DNA of 64,000 nt from Pseudolabrys sp. Root1462 (GCF_001426945.1 NZ_LMFS01000001.1:3251109-3315108), one strand, 5' to 3'; positions 8,902-17,136 are shown, counted from the stretch's first letter. The notes: generated by a model not told the origin, from the letters alone. Numbers and translations are program-made.

Positions 8902-10440
8902 CTAATTCTCCTCGATCTGCCGGTCGGCCTCGCTGGAAAGCGACACCTCGGTGAAGTCGAGTTCTTCCTGAATGACAATAAATGCATCGCTGCCGATGCG
9001 GCCGGTTCTGCGCATCTCGTCGAGCATTTCACGTTGATGCCGGATCGCCTCGAGCCCGAGGCGATGCTTGTCCTTCAAGATGCTGTCGTCGCCGGCCTGG
9101 ACGGCGCGAAGCCTGGCCCCGAGCGAATAGCGCCAGTGATCGACGACGGTGCCCGACTGCCCTTCGAGTTGCTCCAGAGCCTTCGACGCCAATGTGGCGC
9201 GCGCCTCGTTGATTTCGGCGCGCAAACCGTCTTCGCCTTCGAGCTTGAGAAGCCGGACCAGGGGACCAAGCGTGAGCCCCTGAATGACCAAAGTCGCGAG
9301 CACGACCGCGAAGGCCGCGAGCACGATCAGGTCCCGCTGTGGAAACGTGGCCGGCAGCGCGAACGCGGTCGCCAGCGTGACCAGACCTCGCATGCCGGCC
9401 CAGCCGATGAGAATGCTCTGGCGCACGGGCACGGGGTCGCTCGCACCGCGAAGCCGGCGGCGGCGATATGAAAGCCAACTGTAGGCAACGGCCCACACCA
9501 TGCGAACGACGACGACGCAGACGACCACCGCACCGGCGAACCACGCGGCTTCCTTGAGGCGATCGGGCGACATGCCGCCGACGATGCTGCGCGCCTGAAA
9601 GCCCATCAGCAGGAAGGCGAGCACGTTCAGCAGAAACACCGCAGCGCTCCACACCGCGAAACTGTGAATGCGCATGCGCGGCGGCGTCGTCAGATTCGCC
9701 GTGCGCGCGAGAGTCATGGCGAAGGCGACGAGGCACAGCACCGGGGAAATGCCGAGATGCTCGGCGATGGTCCAGATGCCGAAGGTGGTGACGAATTCGA
9801 GCAGGTTGCCACCCAGCGTACCGCTGAAAAGCGGCATGATTCGGCGGGCGAGAAGCGCCATACCAAACCCGAACAGAATGCCGAGCGGCGCTGCCGACAG
9901 AACGCGCAGCGCCACTTCGCCGCTCGTTGCATCGCGCGTGTGAAAGCTGAGCGCCGCGCCGAACAGGATCAGCGCCGTGGCGTCGTTCAGCAGGCTTTCG
10001 CCTTTCAAGACGATGATCGAGCGGCGCGGCATGCTGACGCTGCGCAGCACCGCGGTGGCCGCCGCGGCATCCGGCGGCGCCACGATCGCGCCCAGCGCAA
10101 CCGCCGCGTAGATCGGCAGGCCCGCCATGGCGTAGCCGAGCCAGGCAACCGCCGCCGCCGTCAGCAGGACCGCGACAACGGCAAGCGCAAACAGCGGCCG
10201 CCAGAAGCGCTTGATGTCGCTCAGCGGAAAATCATAGGCGGCATCGACCAAGGCCGGCGCGATGAACAAAGCGAGCGCCATTTGCGGATCGAGCCCGATG
10301 GTGGGCGCGCCGGGCAACATTCCAAGCAGTACGCCGGCGGCGGCGAGCATCGTCGGATAAGGAATGGACAACCGGCGCGACACCCGCAGCAGCGCAATCG
10401 CGATGGCGAGCAGCAGGAGAAGGCTCTCGAAGAACGTCAT
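8902..10440 (-). CDS. Na+/H+ antiporter, CPA1 family
   Basis: A 512-residue protein with about a dozen hydrophobic segments in the first 400 residues and a soluble C-terminal tail of about 110 residues. The ion-translocation motifs of monovalent cation:proton antiporters are present: G-A-I-V-A-P-P-D-A at 117-125 and E-S-L-L-N-D at 148-153. It exchanges Na+ (or K+) for H+ across the inner membrane for pH and salt balance. The gene is transcribed in the same direction as tRNA-Val, which lies 181 bp upstream; that gap shows no other gene. Confidence 0.92.
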   Translation of the reverse strand: MTFFESLLLLLAIAIALLRVSRRLSIPYPTMLAAAGVLLGMLPGAPTIGLDPQMALALFIAPALVDAAYDFPLSDIKRFWRPLFALAVVAVLLTAAAVAWLGYAMAGLPIYAAVALGAIVAPPDAAAATAVLRSVSMPRRSIIVLKGESLLNDATALILFGAALSFHTRDATSGEVALRVLSAAPLGILFGFGMALLARRIMPLFSGTLGGNLLEFVTTFGIWTIAEHLGISPVLCLVAFAMTLARTANLTTPPRMRIHSFAVWSAAVFLLNVLAFLLMGFQARSIVGGMSPDRLKEAAWFAGAVVVCVVVVRMVWAVAYSWLSYRRRRLRGASDPVPVRQSILIGWAGMRGLVTLATAFALPATFPQRDLIVLAAFAVVLATLVIQGLTLGPLVRLLKLEGEDGLRAEINEARATLASKALEQLEGQSGTVVDHWRYSLGARLRAVQAGDDSILKDKHRLGLEAIRHQREMLDEMRRTGRIGSDAFIVIQEELDFTEVSLSSEADRQIEEN

Positions 10441-10621
10441 GACGCGGATCCCGAAACGCCGGTCGCAGCGATGGTCGGATCGCCGCCCGGCTGATGGCAG
10501 TATATCGCCGGCATCGGCATGCGGGCCTGTCCCGCGAGACGCGTGACGGCTTCCAGATCGAGAAGGACGCCAGACCGCTTGCGGCGCCGGCCGCGGGTCA
10601 GGCTTTGGACATTCGGGGAGA

Positions 10622-10696
10622 TGGTGGGCGCGACAGGGATCGAACCTGTGACCCCTACCATGTCAAGGTAGTGCTCTCCCGCTGAGCTACGCGCCC
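10622..10696 (-). tRNA. tRNA-Val (anticodon GAC)
   Basis: A complete 75-nt cloverleaf on the minus strand with encoded CCA. The acceptor arms are GGGCGCG / CGCGCCC, the D stem GCTC / GAGC, and the anticodon stem CTACC / GGTAG holds loop TTGACAT (anticodon GAC, valine). The T arm is ACAGG-TTCGATC-CCTGT. Confidence 0.98.
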
Positions 10697-10711
10697 TTTA
10701 GAGGCAGTGGT

Positions 10712-10739
10712 CTTATCGGCTCCGCCGCGGGGTGGCAAG
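10712..10739 (-). promoter_or_regulatory. Candidate sigma-70 promoter for tRNA-Val
   Basis: On the minus strand CTTGCC (-35 like) is followed after 16 bp by GATAAG (-10 like). This would start transcription about 10 nt before the tRNA 5' end. The match is moderate. Confidence 0.4.
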
Positions 10740-10780
10740 TGGTCAGAACTGGCCAGGCGGGGACCGAAAGTCGGCTGGAA

Positions 10781-10796
10781 CGGCCCTTTGGGGCCG
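10781..10796 (-). terminator. Possible terminator after cpdR
   Basis: A six-bp GC stem (CGGCCC / GGGCCG) directly follows the cpdR stop on the minus strand. The T-run is poor (TTCC), so termination is uncertain. Confidence 0.35.
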
Positions 10797-10797
10797 C

Positions 10798-11157
10798 TCA
10801 GGCCGCCAGCATCTTGTGGACCTCGTTGACGAGGTCGCGCAGGTGCACCGGCTTGGACAGCACCTTGGCCTGCTTGGGCGCCGTCGAATCGGCGTTCAGG
10901 GCCACGGCGGCAAAACCGGTGATGAACATGATCTTGATATCCGGGTCGAGTTCCGCAGCGCGGCGGGCAAGCTCGATGCCGTCCATTTCCGGCATGACGA
11001 TGTCGGTCAGCAACAGCTCGAACGGTTCCTCGCGCAGGCGCTGATAAGCCGACAGGCCGTTGTCGTAAGAGGTGACCTCGAAGCCGGCGTTTTGCAGCGC
11101 CTTGACCAGAAAGCGCCGCATATCGGTGTCATCTTCGGCCAACAGGATTTTCGACAT
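10798..11157 (-). CDS. cpdR: Cell-cycle response regulator CpdR
   Basis: A 119-residue receiver-only protein. It begins M-S-K-I-L-L-A-E-D-D-T-D-M-R-R-F and has phospho-acceptor D52 in L-T-D-I-V-M-P-E-M-D-G and K102 in L-S-K-P-V-H-L, a close match to the CpdR sequence known from Caulobacter and rhizobia. Unphosphorylated CpdR brings substrates to the ClpXP protease at the cell pole; phosphorylation through the CckA-ChpT relay turns this off, setting CtrA proteolysis. It is divergent from an N-formylglutamate amidohydrolase gene, an arrangement common in Hyphomicrobiales. Confidence 0.92.
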   Translation of the reverse strand: MSKILLAEDDTDMRRFLVKALQNAGFEVTSYDNGLSAYQRLREEPFELLLTDIVMPEMDGIELARRAAELDPDIKIMFITGFAAVALNADSTAPKQAKVLSKPVHLRDLVNEVHKMLAA

Positions 11158-11406
11158 TGCCCTTCACGTGCCTCGCACCCGCCGGCTCAAGGTAAAGCCG
11201 ATCCCAGACGCCATAAGACTTGTCCCGGGTAAATAACGGGTGAACCCAAAGCTTCGCTTGGCTTTATCCGTCCGCCCATGGACAATAGATCGTAACAGGC
11301 CTGATACCTCCTGAAAGGGCAAAAACACGCCCGAATCGAGGCCCTTCCGGGGTACCGCAGCCCGCCGGTCCACTGACGCCAGATCATTTGGAAATGCCGA
11401 TCGCCC

Positions 11407-12309
11407 ATGAGTGATTTCCGCCCCGGAGCCGACCACCAGGACCTCGATCCGCCCTTCGATATCGTCGAGCCGGAGACCATCCGCGCACCGGTTTTGTTCA
11501 ACTCGCCGCACTCGGGCTCGACCTATCCGCATCCGTTCCTGCAAATGTCGCAGCTCGAGATCGGCACGTTGCGGCGCTCGGAAGATTCCTTCGTCGATGA
11601 ATTGTTCGCCGGTGTGGTGCGGCAGGGCTACCCGCTGATGCACGCGCATTTCCCGCGCTGCTTCGTCGACGTCAACCGCGAGCCTTACGAACTTGACCCG
11701 CGCATGTTCGACGGCCGCCTGCCCTCGTTCGCCAACACCCGCTCGATGCGGGTGGCCGGCGGGCTCGGCACCATCGCCCGGGTCGTCGGCGATGCCCAGG
11801 AAATCTACGGCCGCCGCATTCCGGTGGACGATGCGCTGACCCGCATCGAGAGCCTGTACAAGCCGTATCACCGCGCGCTGCGCCGCCTGTTCTCCAAACT
11901 GCACCGCGATTTCGGCGCCGCCATGCTGATCGACTGCCACTCGATGCCCTCGACCGCGGGCCACCGCGACGAACGGCCCCGGCCGGAATTCGTGATCGGC
12001 GACCGCTACGGCACGAGCTGCACCGGCGCGGTCAGCGAGGTGGTCGAGCAGACCTTGCGCGGCATGGGCTACACGGTGAGCCGCAACAAGCCCTACGCCG
12101 GCGGCTTCATCACCGAGCATTACGGCAACCCGGCCGCCGGCCTGCATGCCATCCAGGTCGAGATCAACCGCGCGCTGTATATGGACGAGCGCCGCTATCA
12201 GAAGACCGCCGGCTTCGACCGGCTGGCCGCGGATCTCGAGGCGCTGGCGGTGCAGCTCGGCGAAATCCCGCTGGACGAGCTGCAACCCTACCGCTCGGCC
12301 GCCGAATAA
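11407..12309 (+). CDS. N-formylglutamate amidohydrolase family protein
   Basis: A 300-residue enzyme of the HutG/N-formylglutamate deformylase family. F-N-S-P-H-S-G-S near residue 34 and I-D-C-H-S-M-P-S near 178 supply the metal and catalytic histidines. The family reaction removes formate from N-formyl-L-glutamate, the last step of one histidine-degradation route. No other hut genes lie nearby, so the physiological substrate is open. The 249 bp between it and cpdR must hold both divergent promoters; I see no clear boxes there. Confidence 0.85.
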   Translation: MSDFRPGADHQDLDPPFDIVEPETIRAPVLFNSPHSGSTYPHPFLQMSQLEIGTLRRSEDSFVDELFAGVVRQGYPLMHAHFPRCFVDVNREPYELDPRMFDGRLPSFANTRSMRVAGGLGTIARVVGDAQEIYGRRIPVDDALTRIESLYKPYHRALRRLFSKLHRDFGAAMLIDCHSMPSTAGHRDERPRPEFVIGDRYGTSCTGAVSEVVEQTLRGMGYTVSRNKPYAGGFITEHYGNPAAGLHAIQVEINRALYMDERRYQKTAGFDRLAADLEALAVQLGEIPLDELQPYRSAAE

Positions 12310-12350
12310 CCCACACGCTATGTGAAAGGGTGCCGGCGCTTCCGGGGCCC

Positions 12351-12436
12351 AAAAAGAAAAAGGGCCGCTCGCGAAGCAAGCGGCCCAAGTCTAGGGAGGA
12401 AACGCCCAAGGAGGGCAACGGTATCGCTACCGCATT
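12351..12436 (-). ncRNA. mmgR: alpha-r8 / MmgR-like trans-acting small RNA (Rfam suhB-type)
   Basis: An approximately 86-nt RNA on the minus strand between the hutG-like gene and hisN. It has three parts: a 5' hairpin (CGGTA-GCGA-TACCG), a second hairpin GCCC-TCCTT-GGGC followed by single-stranded TTTCCTCCC, and a strong terminator whose 8-bp stem (GGGCCGCT / AGCGGCCC at 12362-12386) is followed by TTTTTCTTTTT. The two exposed CCTCC motifs are anti-Shine-Dalgarno, as in the MmgR/alpha-r8 family. In Sinorhizobium that family lies in the same kind of place and is tied to nitrogen status and polyhydroxybutyrate control (from memory). The 5' end is inferred from the promoter. Confidence 0.75.
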
Positions 12437-12441
12437 GCGGT

Positions 12442-12470
12442 AAGATACGCCGCAGCGCACAAAATGCAAG
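12442..12470 (-). promoter_or_regulatory. Sigma-70 type promoter of the MmgR-like sRNA
   Basis: On the minus strand CTTGCA (12465-12470) and TATCTT (12442-12447) are separated by exactly 17 bp. This places transcription start near 12435-12436, just before the first hairpin. Confidence 0.65.
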
Positions 12471-12678
12471 ATCTACAGGCCAATTTCCCATGCAATAGCG
12501 CATAACTGGATGTCGGATTCGCAGATTATTCTTTCGGCCATGCGCAAATGTTGCAACTGAGGCCGCCGCACCGCAACAAGATGTCGCCGCTGCCGCACGG
12601 TGCGAAATTTCCGATAAACGCGCTGGCGTGGCGACAAAAGCGCGCTATCAGGCTGCGGCAATCGCTATTCGGGGCGTC

Positions 12679-13461
12679 ATGACAGCAATCGATTTCACTT
12701 CTTTCGTCGACCGGCTGGCTGCGGTGTCCGGCGAGACCATCATGCCGTTCTTCCGCTCCGCGCTGACGGTGGAGAACAAAAAGGCGGGCGGCTTCGACCC
12801 GGTCACCGCCGCCGACCGCGCGGCCGAAGAAGCGATGCGGCAACTCATCCGCAAGACCTTTCCCGAGCACGGCATCCTCGGCGAGGAATACGGCTCGCAG
12901 GACACCGACGCGGAGTATGTCTGGGTGCTCGACCCGATCGACGGCACCAAGTCGTTCATTTCCGGCATGGTGGCTTGGGGCACGCTGATAGGATTGATGC
13001 GCTTCGGCGAGCCGGTCTACGGCATGATGCATCAGCCCTTCACGCGCGAACTCTTTTCCGGCGACTCCGGCGCCGCGCTGTATCGCGGTCCGACCGGCAA
13101 CCGCGACCTCCGCGTCCGCGCTTGCGATGCCTTAAGCGACGCGCTGCTGTTCACCACCAGCCCGCTGCTTATGAATGAGGCCGACCGCGCCCGTTTTCGC
13201 AATGTCGAGAACAAGGCCAAGCTGTCGCGCTATGGTGGCGACTGTTACGCCTACTGCATGCTGGCCGCGGGACAGATCGATCTGATCGTTGAGACGGAGC
13301 TCAAGCCGTACGACATCGTCGCGCTGATCCCTATCATCCACGGCGCAGGCGGCATCATCACCACGTGGGAGGGTGCTCCGGCCCAGGGTGGCGGCCGCGT
13401 CGTCGTCGCCGGCGACAAGCGAGTCCATCAGCAGGCGCTGGACCTGCTCAATCGCGGGTGA
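12679..13461 (+). CDS. hisN: Histidinol-phosphatase, inositol-monophosphatase type
   Basis: A 260-residue IMPase-fold enzyme. Metal ligands are E69-E70 in G-I-L-G-E-E-Y and D85, D88 in D-P-I-D-G-T-K-S-F. Near residue 216 the sequence reads L-K-P-Y-D-I-V-A-L-I-P-I-I instead of the W-D-x-A-A of inositol phosphatases, which is the pattern of HisN, the histidine-pathway phosphatase converting histidinol phosphate to histidinol. The ATG at 12679 is chosen over an in-frame GTG at 12628. The gene is divergent from the MmgR-like sRNA. Confidence 0.88.
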   Translation: MTAIDFTSFVDRLAAVSGETIMPFFRSALTVENKKAGGFDPVTAADRAAEEAMRQLIRKTFPEHGILGEEYGSQDTDAEYVWVLDPIDGTKSFISGMVAWGTLIGLMRFGEPVYGMMHQPFTRELFSGDSGAALYRGPTGNRDLRVRACDALSDALLFTTSPLLMNEADRARFRNVENKAKLSRYGGDCYAYCMLAAGQIDLIVETELKPYDIVALIPIIHGAGGIITTWEGAPAQGGGRVVVAGDKRVHQQALDLLNRG

Positions 13462-13492
13462 TCCGAACCCCACGCGCCGCCGTATTGAACCT

Positions 13493-13942
13493 ATGGCCGC
13501 GCAGACAAGGTTCCCTCGCCTGAAGACCGCCGATCGGAAGCGGTCATTGATCCTCACTCTCATCGCAGCGGCGTCGATTGCGGGCTGTACCTCGTCTGCC
13601 GCGACGGCGGCCGGCAGCGAAATTTTCGGGACCTGGCTGCGAGACGACGGCAATGCCCGCGTGCGCGTTGCACCTTGCGGCGAGTCGATCTGCGCCACCA
13701 ATCTCTGGATTCGCGATCCGAAGCGGCAAGGCGAAAAGATCGGCGATCGTCTCGAATTCAATATCAAGCGCGACGGCAGCGGCTGGCGCGGCAAGGCCTA
13801 CGATCCGCAACGCAAACTGAATTTCTCGGCAACGTTGTCGGCTGCGGGCGACGCGATGACGACGGAAGGATGCATCGCGGTCGGGCTGATCTGCCGCACG
13901 ACGAGATGGCAGCGATTACCGCCGGCAACGGCAGCTCAATAG
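13493..13942 (+). CDS. DUF2147 family exported protein (probable lipoprotein)
   Basis: A 149-residue protein. Basic residues are followed by a hydrophobic stretch ending A-S-I-A-G-C-T-S, a plausible lipobox with Cys27, so it may be anchored in a membrane. The remainder starts G-T-W-L-R-D-D-G and contains N-L-W-I-R-D-P-K, the pattern of DUF2147, a small beta-rich periplasmic domain with no settled function. The ATG at 13493 is used because the longer frame overlaps hisN. Its 3' end overlaps the convergent lysophospholipase gene by 7 bp. Confidence 0.75.
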   Translation: MAAQTRFPRLKTADRKRSLILTLIAAASIAGCTSSAATAAGSEIFGTWLRDDGNARVRVAPCGESICATNLWIRDPKRQGEKIGDRLEFNIKRDGSGWRGKAYDPQRKLNFSATLSAAGDAMTTEGCIAVGLICRTTRWQRLPPATAAQ

Positions 13943-14880
13943 CGCGGCGTGCCCGGCACGAAAGCGTCGAAGGCGGCCCAAAACTGCGCACGGAACTGGT
14001 CCTGCTCCTGCAAAATCTCGTGCCGCGCGCCCGGCAGGATGAGATGCCGGCCGGCGAGAAGATACATGCCAAAGTCCTCGATCGCCGGCGTCCACACCAC
14101 CTGATCGTAGCCCGCGGCGACCAACAGCAGCGGCTGACGGATATGCGCCGGATAGGATGGCTCGCGGAATTGCCGCATCTGCCGCAGCGCCGAATCCGCC
14201 CAGGCGATGGTCGGGGCGCCGAGCGCAAGGTCCGGTTCTTCGACGAGGATCGCGGCATTGCGCGCGAAGCGCACGGGATCGGACGTCAGCACATTGCCGA
14301 TGAAATCTTCCGGCCCGGCCGGTTCGTGCTGGCTGCCCGGCACGTAGCCCGAGCCGCGGCCCATCAAGCGCATGAAGCGCGCCACCGGGCCCACCATGCC
14401 GGAAAAACGGCTTGGCGGGAGCGCCAGCATCGGCGCCGACAGCACCACACGTTCGAACCAGCGGCGGCCGTCATGACAGGCGCGGATGGCGATTGCGCCG
14501 CCCATCGAATGACCGAGCACGAAGTAAGGTGGCGGGCAGTCCGGCAACACCACCTGTTCCATGATGGTGTCGAGATCCATTGCATACTGCGAGAAATTGC
14601 GAACATAGCCCTTGCGTCGGTCGGACAGGGCGCGATCGGACAGGCCCTGCCCGCGCCAGTCGAACGTCGCAACGGCGAAGCCGCGCGCGCGCAGGTCCCG
14701 CACCGTTTCAAAATACTTTTCGATGAACTCGGCGCGGCCCTGAAGAATGACGACCGTGCCCTTACGTCCCGGCGGCGGCTCCCAACGACCGAAACGCAGC
14801 GAGACTCCGTCCGGCGTTTTGACGACGCCGGCGAGACCGTTCTCGGGCACCGGATTGGCGGGGATGGAAACAAATTTCAT
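13936..14880 (-). CDS. Alpha/beta hydrolase, lysophospholipase / monoacylglycerol lipase type
   Basis: A 314-residue serine hydrolase. The oxyanion and nucleophile elements are clear: T-F-D-W-R-G-Q-G-L-S-D near residue 75 and the elbow G-H-S-M-G-G near 122, with the late acidic and histidine residues in a standard cap-domain arrangement (G-A-R-H-E-I-L near 287). This is the PldB/YtpA family, which cleaves lysophospholipids or monoacylglycerols. It lacks a signal peptide, so it is probably cytoplasmic or loosely membrane-bound. Substrate is inferred from family only. Confidence 0.85.
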   Translation of the reverse strand: MKFVSIPANPVPENGLAGVVKTPDGVSLRFGRWEPPPGRKGTVVILQGRAEFIEKYFETVRDLRARGFAVATFDWRGQGLSDRALSDRRKGYVRNFSQYAMDLDTIMEQVVLPDCPPPYFVLGHSMGGAIAIRACHDGRRWFERVVLSAPMLALPPSRFSGMVGPVARFMRLMGRGSGYVPGSQHEPAGPEDFIGNVLTSDPVRFARNAAILVEEPDLALGAPTIAWADSALRQMRQFREPSYPAHIRQPLLLVAAGYDQVVWTPAIEDFGMYLLAGRHLILPGARHEILQEQDQFRAQFWAAFDAFVPGTPRY

Positions 14881-14925
14881 GAGGGCTCAAAGGACGCAGA
14901 AGCGAATGGCGGCGTTATATCCGTC

Positions 14926-14949
14926 ATCAGCGGGCTTGTCCCCGCTGAT
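14926..14949 (+). repeat. Intergenic palindrome
   Basis: A perfect 9-bp inverted repeat ATCAGCGGG / CCCGCTGAT with loop CTTGTC, resembling a widespread Bradyrhizobium-type intergenic repeat. It lies in the 339-bp gap between the hydrolase and hsp20, which otherwise holds the hsp20 leader. Confidence 0.55.
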
Positions 14950-15065
14950 CCCTGCGGGACGCGCGCGCCGCCGCGCATTAGCATGGCCTCGTCAGAACGT
15001 GGAAGAATCCGTTCTTCCCCGCGGCCTCAACGCTCCATATAAAAAATCCATTATTTTACAGACAG

Positions 15066-15089
15066 TTGCGGGATGGCGCCGGCCCTATT
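15066..15089 (+). promoter_or_regulatory. Possible heat-shock (RpoH) promoter of hsp20
   Basis: TTGCGG and CCTATT are separated by 12 bp, a loose match to the alphaproteobacterial sigma-32 pattern (CTTG-N-CCAT). Start here would give a ~125-nt leader containing all three hairpins of the thermometer. Weak on its own. Confidence 0.3.
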
Positions 15090-15115
15090 GCAGGCTCGGA
15101 AAGCGCCACCCATAT

Positions 15116-15215
15116 CAGTGAAGCCCAGGCCACTGACGGCTGCGCACGGGGTCACGGTCCGGCCAATCGGCGGACCGCCCGATAGGACTAAACCAAGTCG
15201 CTCACAGGAGGACTT
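15116..15215 (+). promoter_or_regulatory. ROSE-like RNA thermometer in the hsp20 leader
   Basis: Three hairpins precede the hsp20 start. Hairpin 1 is 15116-15135 (CAGTG / CACTG). Hairpin 2 is 15155-15177 (CGGTCCG / CGGACCG). Hairpin 3 is 15195-15215, AAGTC-G-CTC pairing with GAG-GACTT around a 4-nt loop. In hairpin 3 the 5' arm contains UCGCU with its G bulged opposite the AGGAGG ribosome site (15206-15211), the hallmark U(U/C)GCU motif of ROSE elements that melt on heating and free translation of small heat-shock genes. Confidence 0.72.
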
Positions 15216-15219
15216 AGCT

Positions 15220-15675
15220 ATGCGTACTTTCGATCTCTCTCCCCTTTACCGTTCGACCGTCGGCTTCGACCGGCTTTTCTCGCTGCTCGACGGCCCTGAC
15301 GCCGCCCCGGGCTATCCGCCCTACAACATCGAGCGTACCGGCGAGAACGATTATCGCGTGACTGTCGCGGTGGCCGGCTTCGGCGAGAACGAGCTTTCGA
15401 TCGAATCGAAAGAGAACACCCTGACCATCAAGGGCGCCAAGCAGGCGCAGACTGGATCCAGCGGCGAAGTGCTTTATCAGGGCATCGCGGCCCGGGCCTT
15501 CGAGCGCGTATTCCAGCTTGCCGACTATGTGACGGTGAAGAACGCTGCCCTTGAGAACGGTCTGCTGCACGTCGATCTCGTGCGCGAGATTCCCGAGGCC
15601 AAGAAACCGCGGCAAATTCCGATCGGCAACGCGCAAGCGAAACCCCAAGTGGTCGAGAACAAGGTCGCTGCCTAA
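15220..15675 (+). CDS. Small heat-shock protein, Hsp20 family
   Basis: A 151-residue alpha-crystallin protein, normal for rhizobial class A Hsp20 (IbpA-like). The N-terminal arm is M-R-T-F-D-L-S-P-L-Y-R-S-T-V-G-F-D-R-L-F. The alpha-crystallin domain spans about 35-135 and ends with the conserved N-G-L-L-H-V-D-L-V. It acts as an ATP-independent holdase, forming oligomers that bind unfolding proteins. The start at 15220 lies 8 nt after AGGAGG inside the thermometer hairpin. The open frame extends upstream to 15073, but that part is the leader. Confidence 0.93.
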   Translation: MRTFDLSPLYRSTVGFDRLFSLLDGPDAAPGYPPYNIERTGENDYRVTVAVAGFGENELSIESKENTLTIKGAKQAQTGSSGEVLYQGIAARAFERVFQLADYVTVKNAALENGLLHVDLVREIPEAKKPRQIPIGNAQAKPQVVENKVAA

Positions 15676-15704
15676 CGGCAACGGCTGACCTCCAGAATGC
15701 AGAA

Positions 15705-15734
15705 AGCGCCCCGGATGCCCCGGGGCGCTTTTTT
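15705..15734 (+). terminator. Rho-independent terminator of hsp20
   Basis: A GC-rich stem of nine or more pairs (AGCGCCCCGG ... CCGGGGCGCT) is followed by six T, 30 bp after the hsp20 stop. Confidence 0.9.
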
Positions 15735-15753
15735 GTTGGCAATCGACGGGCGC

Positions 15754-16398
15754 TTACGATTTCGGCTCCGGCGGCGCGAGGCGCGGGTCGCCGGGCGGCG
15801 GCAGGTAATCGTCGCTTACATCCGTGGACGCGCTGGCAGTGGAGTCCGAAGCGGAGGTTGAAGCGGTGGCAGCGTCCTGCGGGGTCGCAGGCGCAGCGGG
15901 CTCGGGCGACGGCAAACCGAAACGCGGCGTCGGGCGGATGGGTGTCGGTCCGTCATGAATCGAAGAGATCGGTGGCGGCGGCGGCGCGCTGAGCAGCGCG
16001 CGACGCGGCCCCAACGGTTCGGCCGGCGGCGGCCGCGGCGGTTCCGGCACCGATACGCTGAACGGCCGGCGCCGTGGCTCCTGGTGCACGCTCGCTCGCG
16101 CGACGGCCTTTGCCTGCGTTTTATATGGCGATTTCGGTCGCTGCTGGCTTTCGGTCCTGGATATCCGCTTCACCGCACCGCGCGGCGGCTCAGCTTGCAC
16201 GGCATCGTCGTCGAAATCCTCCGGCGCATCGTCACGCAGGCTGGCCCGGCTGTCACGCAGATCGTCGCCAGGCTGCGGCACATGAATGATGCGAGGGCCG
16301 CGAGCGTAATAGGGAATGCCGGAGCCGTCAGCGAACACCAGCGTGCTGGCGCTCGACAGCGCCGCAATCAGAAGCGCGCGGGTCAGCGCCTTGGCCAA
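15754..16398 (-). CDS. Hypothetical exported proline-rich protein
   Basis: A 214-residue protein I do not recognise. Residues about 5-23 form a signal peptide (L-L-I-A-A-L-S-S-A-S-T-L-V-F-A-D), so it is probably periplasmic. The rest is low-complexity: an acidic stretch near 55, basic patches, then long Pro/Ala/Ser-rich runs, which look disordered. The start is a TTG at 16398 directly after the doxX stop (TGA-TTG), with a GGAAGGGG ribosome site 6 nt upstream, so it is likely co-translated with doxX. No later ATG exists in the frame. Confidence 0.6.
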   Translation of the reverse strand: MAKALTRALLIAALSSASTLVFADGSGIPYYARGPRIIHVPQPGDDLRDSRASLRDDAPEDFDDDAVQAEPPRGAVKRISRTESQQRPKSPYKTQAKAVARASVHQEPRRRPFSVSVPEPPRPPPAEPLGPRRALLSAPPPPPISSIHDGPTPIRPTPRFGLPSPEPAAPATPQDAATASTSASDSTASASTDVSDDYLPPPGDPRLAPPEPKS

Positions 16399-17136
16399 TC
16401 AACGCCCCTTCCATCGGCGCGCGAGATGATCCAACGACATCGCGCCCGGACCCTGCGTCACCAGGACGAGGAGCAGTGCCGCCCAATAGAACTGGACGCT
16501 CGCCAGCGGATCGGCGGCGACGAAGCCGAGAATCATGGCAGTGATGACGAGCAGGCCGAGCGCGGCAAAGCGCGTGCCGAGGCCAATGACGAGCATGATT
16601 GGCAGGACGAATTCGGCGAAGCTGACCGCATAAGCGGCGATGGCCGGCGGCACCGGCAGCAGCGGATATTGCGTGGTGAAGGCGCTAAACGTCTCGGGCC
16701 GCACCTGCATCGGCACGATGACCGAGAAGTCGAAGCCCGTGACGTAATACTTGGTCAGTTCGGCGACCTTCACCGGCAACCACAGGCCGTCAACCTTGCT
16801 CTGGCCGTCGACGAAAAATACGCGGGCCATCATCAGGCGCAGCAGCAACGCGACCGCCGAATAGGGAACAAACGAACAGGCGCCAACGAAACTGTTCACC
16901 AGCATGGTGAGGATGGGGCGCTGCGAGTGCCGCGCGCGCTCGTCCGCGCGGCGGGCGATGGCCGCACTGGCGGCGAGCCCGGCGGCGACCGCGGGCGACT
17001 GGCGCACGATGGCGGCCTGCGGAAGGTCCATCGGCGGCGGCGCCATGGAAATCAGCCGGTCGGCGAGCCGCTCCATCGCGGCGGCGCCGCCGGCGCGATC
17101 GGCGAGAGCCGTGGTCTTCGCGTTGCCGAGGGACAT
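16399..17136 (-). CDS. DoxX family membrane protein
   Basis: A 245-residue protein. The first ~75 residues are a soluble Ala-rich extension. Four membrane segments follow from about residue 90, with V-P-Y-S-A-V-A-L-L-L-R-L-M-M-A-R-V-F-F and F-A-E-F-V-L-P-I-M-L-V-I-G-L-G-T-R, the core of the DoxX superfamily. Members are often named after a thiosulfate:quinone oxidoreductase subunit, but most are of unknown function. It heads a two-gene unit with the proline-rich protein. Confidence 0.78.
   Translation of the reverse strand: MSLGNAKTTALADRAGGAAAMERLADRLISMAPPPMDLPQAAIVRQSPAVAAGLAASAAIARRADERARHSQRPILTMLVNSFVGACSFVPYSAVALLLRLMMARVFFVDGQSKVDGLWLPVKVAELTKYYVTGFDFSVIVPMQVRPETFSAFTTQYPLLPVPPAIAAYAVSFAEFVLPIMLVIGLGTRFAALGLLVITAMILGFVAADPLASVQFYWAALLLVLVTQGPGAMSLDHLARRWKGR

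Noticed and set aside
12362..12386. Terminator of the hutG-like gene on the plus strand
   Set aside because: No T-run follows on the plus strand; the T-run is on the minus side, fitting the sRNA instead.
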